Source of the DNA: Patescibacteria group bacterium
GTDB taxonomy: Bacteria > Patescibacteriota > Minisyncoccia > Minisyncoccales > PEYH01
Assembly: GCA_018901715.1 (NCBI GenBank)
Contig: JAHIEL010000010.1
Location: forward strand, 1 to 7,405
Length of the DNA stretch: 7,405 bases
Direction: 5' to 3'
In this document: positions 4,774 to 7,405 of the stretch, piece by piece
Layout of the letters: every line of letters begins with the position of its first letter
Position numbering within the stretch: position 1 is the stretch's first letter
Position numbers and translations under genes: made by a program
Notes under the pieces: model-generated
Database searches by the model: none
What the model saw: the letters and a program-made list of their open reading frames with translations, nothing else
Told to the model about the DNA's origin: nothing

Positions 4774-6078
4774 ATGAAATATATTTTTAATCCAAAATCA
4801 ATTGCCTTGATAGGTGCCACAGATAGGGCTGGTTCTGTTGGCAAGGGCTTGGCAATAAATCTATTAGAAGGAAAAAAGAAAAGAGCTCTCTTTTTTGTAA
4901 ATCCTAATAGAAAGAATGTTTTGAATAAAAAAACTTATCCACAGCTCAAAGATATTAAACAGGGGATTGATTTGGCTGTTATTGCTGTGCCTGCAAAAAT
5001 AGTTTTGCAGATAGTCAAAGAGTGTTGTGAGAAAAAAGTAAAGGCAATCATTATTATCTCTTCTGGCTTTGCAGAGATTGGACACAAAGGAGCTGTCATA
5101 CAAAAACAAATTCAAGGCCTTTTAGAGCGAGAAAATATATCCCTGATTGGGCCAAATTGCCTTGGCATTTTAAGGCCTTCGGCAGGACTCAATGTTTCTT
5201 TTGCACCCTTTACGCCTAAAGCAGGGAGGATAACTCTGATTTCTCAATCTGGAGCTTTATTGGACTCAATTATTGATGCTTCTTTTAATAAATCCTATGG
5301 TTTTTCAGCAATTATTTCTTATGGAAATGAGGCAGGGTTAAAGCTCACGGATTTTCTTAAATGGGCAGACAATGATTCAAAAACAAAGGTTATCTCTATA
5401 TATATAGAGGGATTAAAAAATGGCAGAGAGTTTTTTGAAATAGCTAAAAAGATTAAAAAACCAATTGTTGTTTTAAAAGGAGGGAAAACAAAAACAAGCC
5501 AAAAAGCAGTGAGTTCTCACACTGGCGCTTTAGCTGGAGAGGCAGAAATTTATTCTACTGCCTTTAAACAGGCAGGAATATTTGAGGTTGAATCAATTGA
5601 ACAATTTTTAGATGTTTCTAAGGCATTAGCATGGCAACCAAGATGCAAAAATGGAATTGGAATAGTTTCTAATGGAGGAGGAGTAGCAATACTTGCTGCT
5701 GATTATTGCGATAAATATAATATTGTTTTGCCTGATTTAAAATTTAAAATGCCTAAGAAATGGTCTCAAAATAATCCTTTGGATATTATAGGAGATGCTG
5801 ATAGCGAAGATTATGCTTTAGCAATTAATTCATTACTGAAACAAGAGAATATTTATGGATTGATTGTTTTACAAACAGTTCAAATAATGACGGACTCATT
5901 AAAAAATGCTAAAATTATAATTGAAGCAAAAAAGAAATTTAAAAACAAACCAATCATCACCACTTTTTTAGGAGAAAAAAATACTAGAAAAGCAGTTGAT
6001 TTATTAGAAAAGAATAAAATTCCAAATTATTCTGATCCATTAGAAGCAGTGGAAGCAATTAGGGCATTGATAAAATAG
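4774..6078 (+). CDS. acdA: ADP-forming acetyl-CoA synthetase, alpha subunit
   Basis: CoA- and acyl-binding subunit partnering the beta subunit just upstream. The 434-aa protein starts with a CoA-binding Rossmann domain (FNPKSIALIGATDRAGSVGK, 5-24; IIIISSGFAEIG, 92-103; IGPNCLGI, 125-132). A succinyl-CoA-ligase-like flavodoxin domain follows: TLISQSGALLDSI (154-166) and SYGNEAGL (182-189). IEGLKNGREF (211-220) holds Glu212, and AVSSHTGALAGE (245-256) holds His249, matching the glutamate and phosphohistidine of the alpha subunit in the archaeal enzyme. SNGGG (299-303) and NPLDIIGDA (334-342) belong to the C-terminal domain. Length is slightly under the usual 450-460. The subunits are separate here, in the order beta then alpha, whereas many bacteria have them fused. 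Acyl specificity (acetyl, propionyl or aryl) cannot be told from the sequence; with PEP synthase next door, acetyl-CoA is the natural guess. Confidence 0.94.
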   Translation: MKYIFNPKSIALIGATDRAGSVGKGLAINLLEGKKKRALFFVNPNRKNVLNKKTYPQLKDIKQGIDLAVIAVPAKIVLQIVKECCEKKVKAIIIISSGFAEIGHKGAVIQKQIQGLLERENISLIGPNCLGILRPSAGLNVSFAPFTPKAGRITLISQSGALLDSIIDASFNKSYGFSAIISYGNEAGLKLTDFLKWADNDSKTKVISIYIEGLKNGREFFEIAKKIKKPIVVLKGGKTKTSQKAVSSHTGALAGEAEIYSTAFKQAGIFEVESIEQFLDVSKALAWQPRCKNGIGIVSNGGGVAILAADYCDKYNIVLPDLKFKMPKKWSQNNPLDIIGDADSEDYALAINSLLKQENIYGLIVLQTVQIMTDSLKNAKIIIEAKKKFKNKPIITTFLGEKNTRKAVDLLEKNKIPNYSDPLEAVEAIRALIK

Positions 6079-6102
6079 AATAATAAATTATCAGTTATTA
6101 TT
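6079..6102. repeat. AT-only inverted repeat between acdA and ppsA
   Basis: AATAATAA (6079-6086) and TTATTATT (6095-6102) are perfect complements around an 8-base loop. It begins directly after the acdA stop. With only A-T pairs it is a weak stem and not a terminator; it may be chance in AT-rich DNA. No clear promoter is seen in this 35-bp gap, so ppsA is probably read from the acdB promoter. Confidence 0.3.
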
Positions 6103-6113
6103 AATCATTTTAT

Positions 6114-7405
6114 ATGGCGTTTAAAAATAAAAGATATATTCTCTGGTTTAAAAACATTAAGATTGAAGATGTGCCTTTTGTCGGAGGCAAAAATGCCTCT
6201 CTCGGCGAGATGTATAGAAATTTGACTGCTAAAGATATGAATATTCCAAATGGTTTTGCCCTCACTTCCAAGGCATATTTTTATTTTTTAAAAGAAAATG
6301 GCATAGATAAGGAATTAAAGGCCTTATTTAAAAAATTTAAACCAAAAAGTATTGATAGTTTGCAAGAGACAGGTAAGCAAGCAAGAAAATTAATTCTTGA
6401 TTCTGAATTTCCGATAGAGCTGGAAAGAAAAATCAGGAAAAATTACAAAAAACTTTGCACTGCATACAGAACAAAAGATTTAATAGTGGCAGTGAGAAGC
6501 TCTGCCACGGCCGAGGACTTGCCAACCGCTTCTTTTGCTGGACAGCAAGAAACATACCTTAATGTGTCAGGAGAAGAAGAAGTTCTGAAGGCCTCTAAAA
6601 AATGCATTGCTTCTTTATTTACAGACAGGGCTATTGCCTATAGAGAGGGAAAGGGGTTTGACCATTTAGAAATTGCTTTATCAGTTTGTATTCAAAAAAT
6701 GATTGGTTCTGGCACTGGTTCTGCTGGGGTTATGTTTACATTAGACACTGAAACAGGATTTGAAAATGTTGTTTTAATTAATTCTATTTGGGGAGTAGGA
6801 GAATTGATTGTAAAAGGTAAAATTACTTCTGACGAATTTTATGTTTTTAAACCAAAATTAAAACAAGGGTTTAAGTCCATTATTGTTAAAAATCTTGGCA
6901 GAAAAACAAAGAAAATGATTTATAGCAAAAAGGGAGGAGTAAAAGAAATTCCTGTTTCCAAAGAAAATCAATTAAAATTTTCTTTAACAGATAATGAGAT
7001 TTTAACTTTAGCTAAATGGGGTTGTGAAATAGAGGATTATTATTCTAAGAAAAAGGGCAAATATACGCCCCAAGATATTGAATGGGCAAAAGATGGCAGA
7101 GATGGCAAGTTGTATATAGTTCAAGCAAGGCCAGAGACAGTGCATAGCGCTGAAAAGAAAAATATCTATAAAGAATATGATATTAAAACAAAAAAAGAGC
7201 CGATTTTAACAGGCATTGCCATTGGAGATAAAATAGGACAAGGAAGGGTGAGCATTATTTCTAATGTGAGAGATATGAATAAATTCAAACAAGGCGAGGT
7301 TTTGGTAACTAAAATGACAGACCCTGACTGGGTGCCCATAATGAAAATTGCTTCAGCTATTGTGACAGACGAGGGAAGCAAAACAGCCCATGCTGCTATA
7401 GTAAG
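6114..7405 (+). CDS. ppsA: Phosphoenolpyruvate synthase (pyruvate, water dikinase), N-terminal part
   Basis: Converts pyruvate, ATP and water to phosphoenolpyruvate, AMP and phosphate; in some fermenters the reverse direction is used. The frame is open from the ATG at 6114 to the window edge, giving 430 codons of an expected 750-800. Motifs seen in order: GGKNASLGEM (24-33) near the start, and VRSSATAEDLPTASFAGQQE (127-146), the nucleotide-binding signature of the PEP synthase subgroup rather than phosphate dikinase. SAGVMFTLD (203-211), DIEWA (321-325) and IVQARPETV (335-343) end the ATP-grasp part. The swivelling phosphohistidine domain then begins, with KMTDPDWVP (400-408) and TDEGSKTAHAAIV, in which His426 is the phosphorylated residue. 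The usual GG(R/K)TSHAAI reads GSKTAHAAI here. The PEP/pyruvate-binding barrel lies beyond the window. It follows acdA after 35 bp, linking acetate and pyruvate metabolism. Confidence 0.94.
   Translation, partial: MAFKNKRYILWFKNIKIEDVPFVGGKNASLGEMYRNLTAKDMNIPNGFALTSKAYFYFLKENGIDKELKALFKKFKPKSIDSLQETGKQARKLILDSEFPIELERKIRKNYKKLCTAYRTKDLIVAVRSSATAEDLPTASFAGQQETYLNVSGEEEVLKASKKCIASLFTDRAIAYREGKGFDHLEIALSVCIQKMIGSGTGSAGVMFTLDTETGFENVVLINSIWGVGELIVKGKITSDEFYVFKPKLKQGFKSIIVKNLGRKTKKMIYSKKGGVKEIPVSKENQLKFSLTDNEILTLAKWGCEIEDYYSKKKGKYTPQDIEWAKDGRDGKLYIVQARPETVHSAEKKNIYKEYDIKTKKEPILTGIAIGDKIGQGRVSIISNVRDMNKFKQGEVLVTKMTDPDWVPIMKIASAIVTDEGSKTAHAAIV

Noticed and set aside
4864..5115. Reverse-strand open frame inside acdA
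   Set aside because: Antisense to the CoA-binding domain; the composition is that of a shadow frame.
7166..7381. Reverse-strand open frame at the right end
   Set aside because: Antisense to the ppsA frame, which is open and motif-rich throughout this stretch.

Overview
The window looks like a piece of a compact, AT-rich bacterial genome, most probably a Patescibacteria/CPR (Parcubacteria-like) lineage. This placement is inferred from gene content and layout, not from a marker gene. All ten supported genes lie on the + strand and gaps are mostly 1 to 60 bp. No start codon has a convincing Shine-Dalgarno sequence. Promoters are of the bacterial TATAAT type and one transcription unit ends in a classic intrinsic terminator. 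The GAPDH is the bacterial/eukaryotic type. These points argue against a DPANN archaeon, although ADP-forming acetyl-CoA synthetase and the membrane-anchored DsbA-like protein are also common there.

Layout. Positions 1-141 hold three head-to-tail copies of a 48-bp, relatively GC-rich repeat that probably continues upstream of the window. Next is gpmA (160-909), phosphoglycerate mutase. A run of six genes follows (968-4043): a membrane-anchored DsbA-like thioredoxin-fold protein, a small CPYC glutaredoxin, GAPDH, a 92-aa conserved protein, a retropepsin-like aspartic protease, and a 58-aa zinc-ribbon protein. This run ends at an intrinsic terminator (4066-4088). A promoter with a perfect TATAAT starts immediately after it. 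It drives the beta and alpha subunits of ADP-forming acetyl-CoA synthetase (4127-4732 and 4774-6078) and probably phosphoenolpyruvate synthase (from 6114, running off the right edge). No stretch longer than about 300 bases is without a gene.

How the genes work together. GAPDH, phosphoglycerate mutase and PEP synthase/pyruvate,water dikinase act in lower glycolysis/gluconeogenesis. ADP-forming acetyl-CoA synthetase makes ATP by converting acetyl-CoA to acetate. This fits a small fermenter living on substrate-level phosphorylation. The DsbA-like protein and glutaredoxin are packed directly against GAPDH, an enzyme with a redox-sensitive catalytic cysteine, with gaps of 2 and 1 bp.

Most genes are recognisable housekeeping genes. 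The points most worth a second look are the 48-bp repeat and its open reading frames, the apparently leaderless acetyl-CoA synthetase transcript, the small-protein/aspartic-protease pair with its raised GC content, the DsbA-like/glutaredoxin/GAPDH packing, and two sequence peculiarities in GAPDH and PEP synthase. I did not find a convincing new defence or mobile system.
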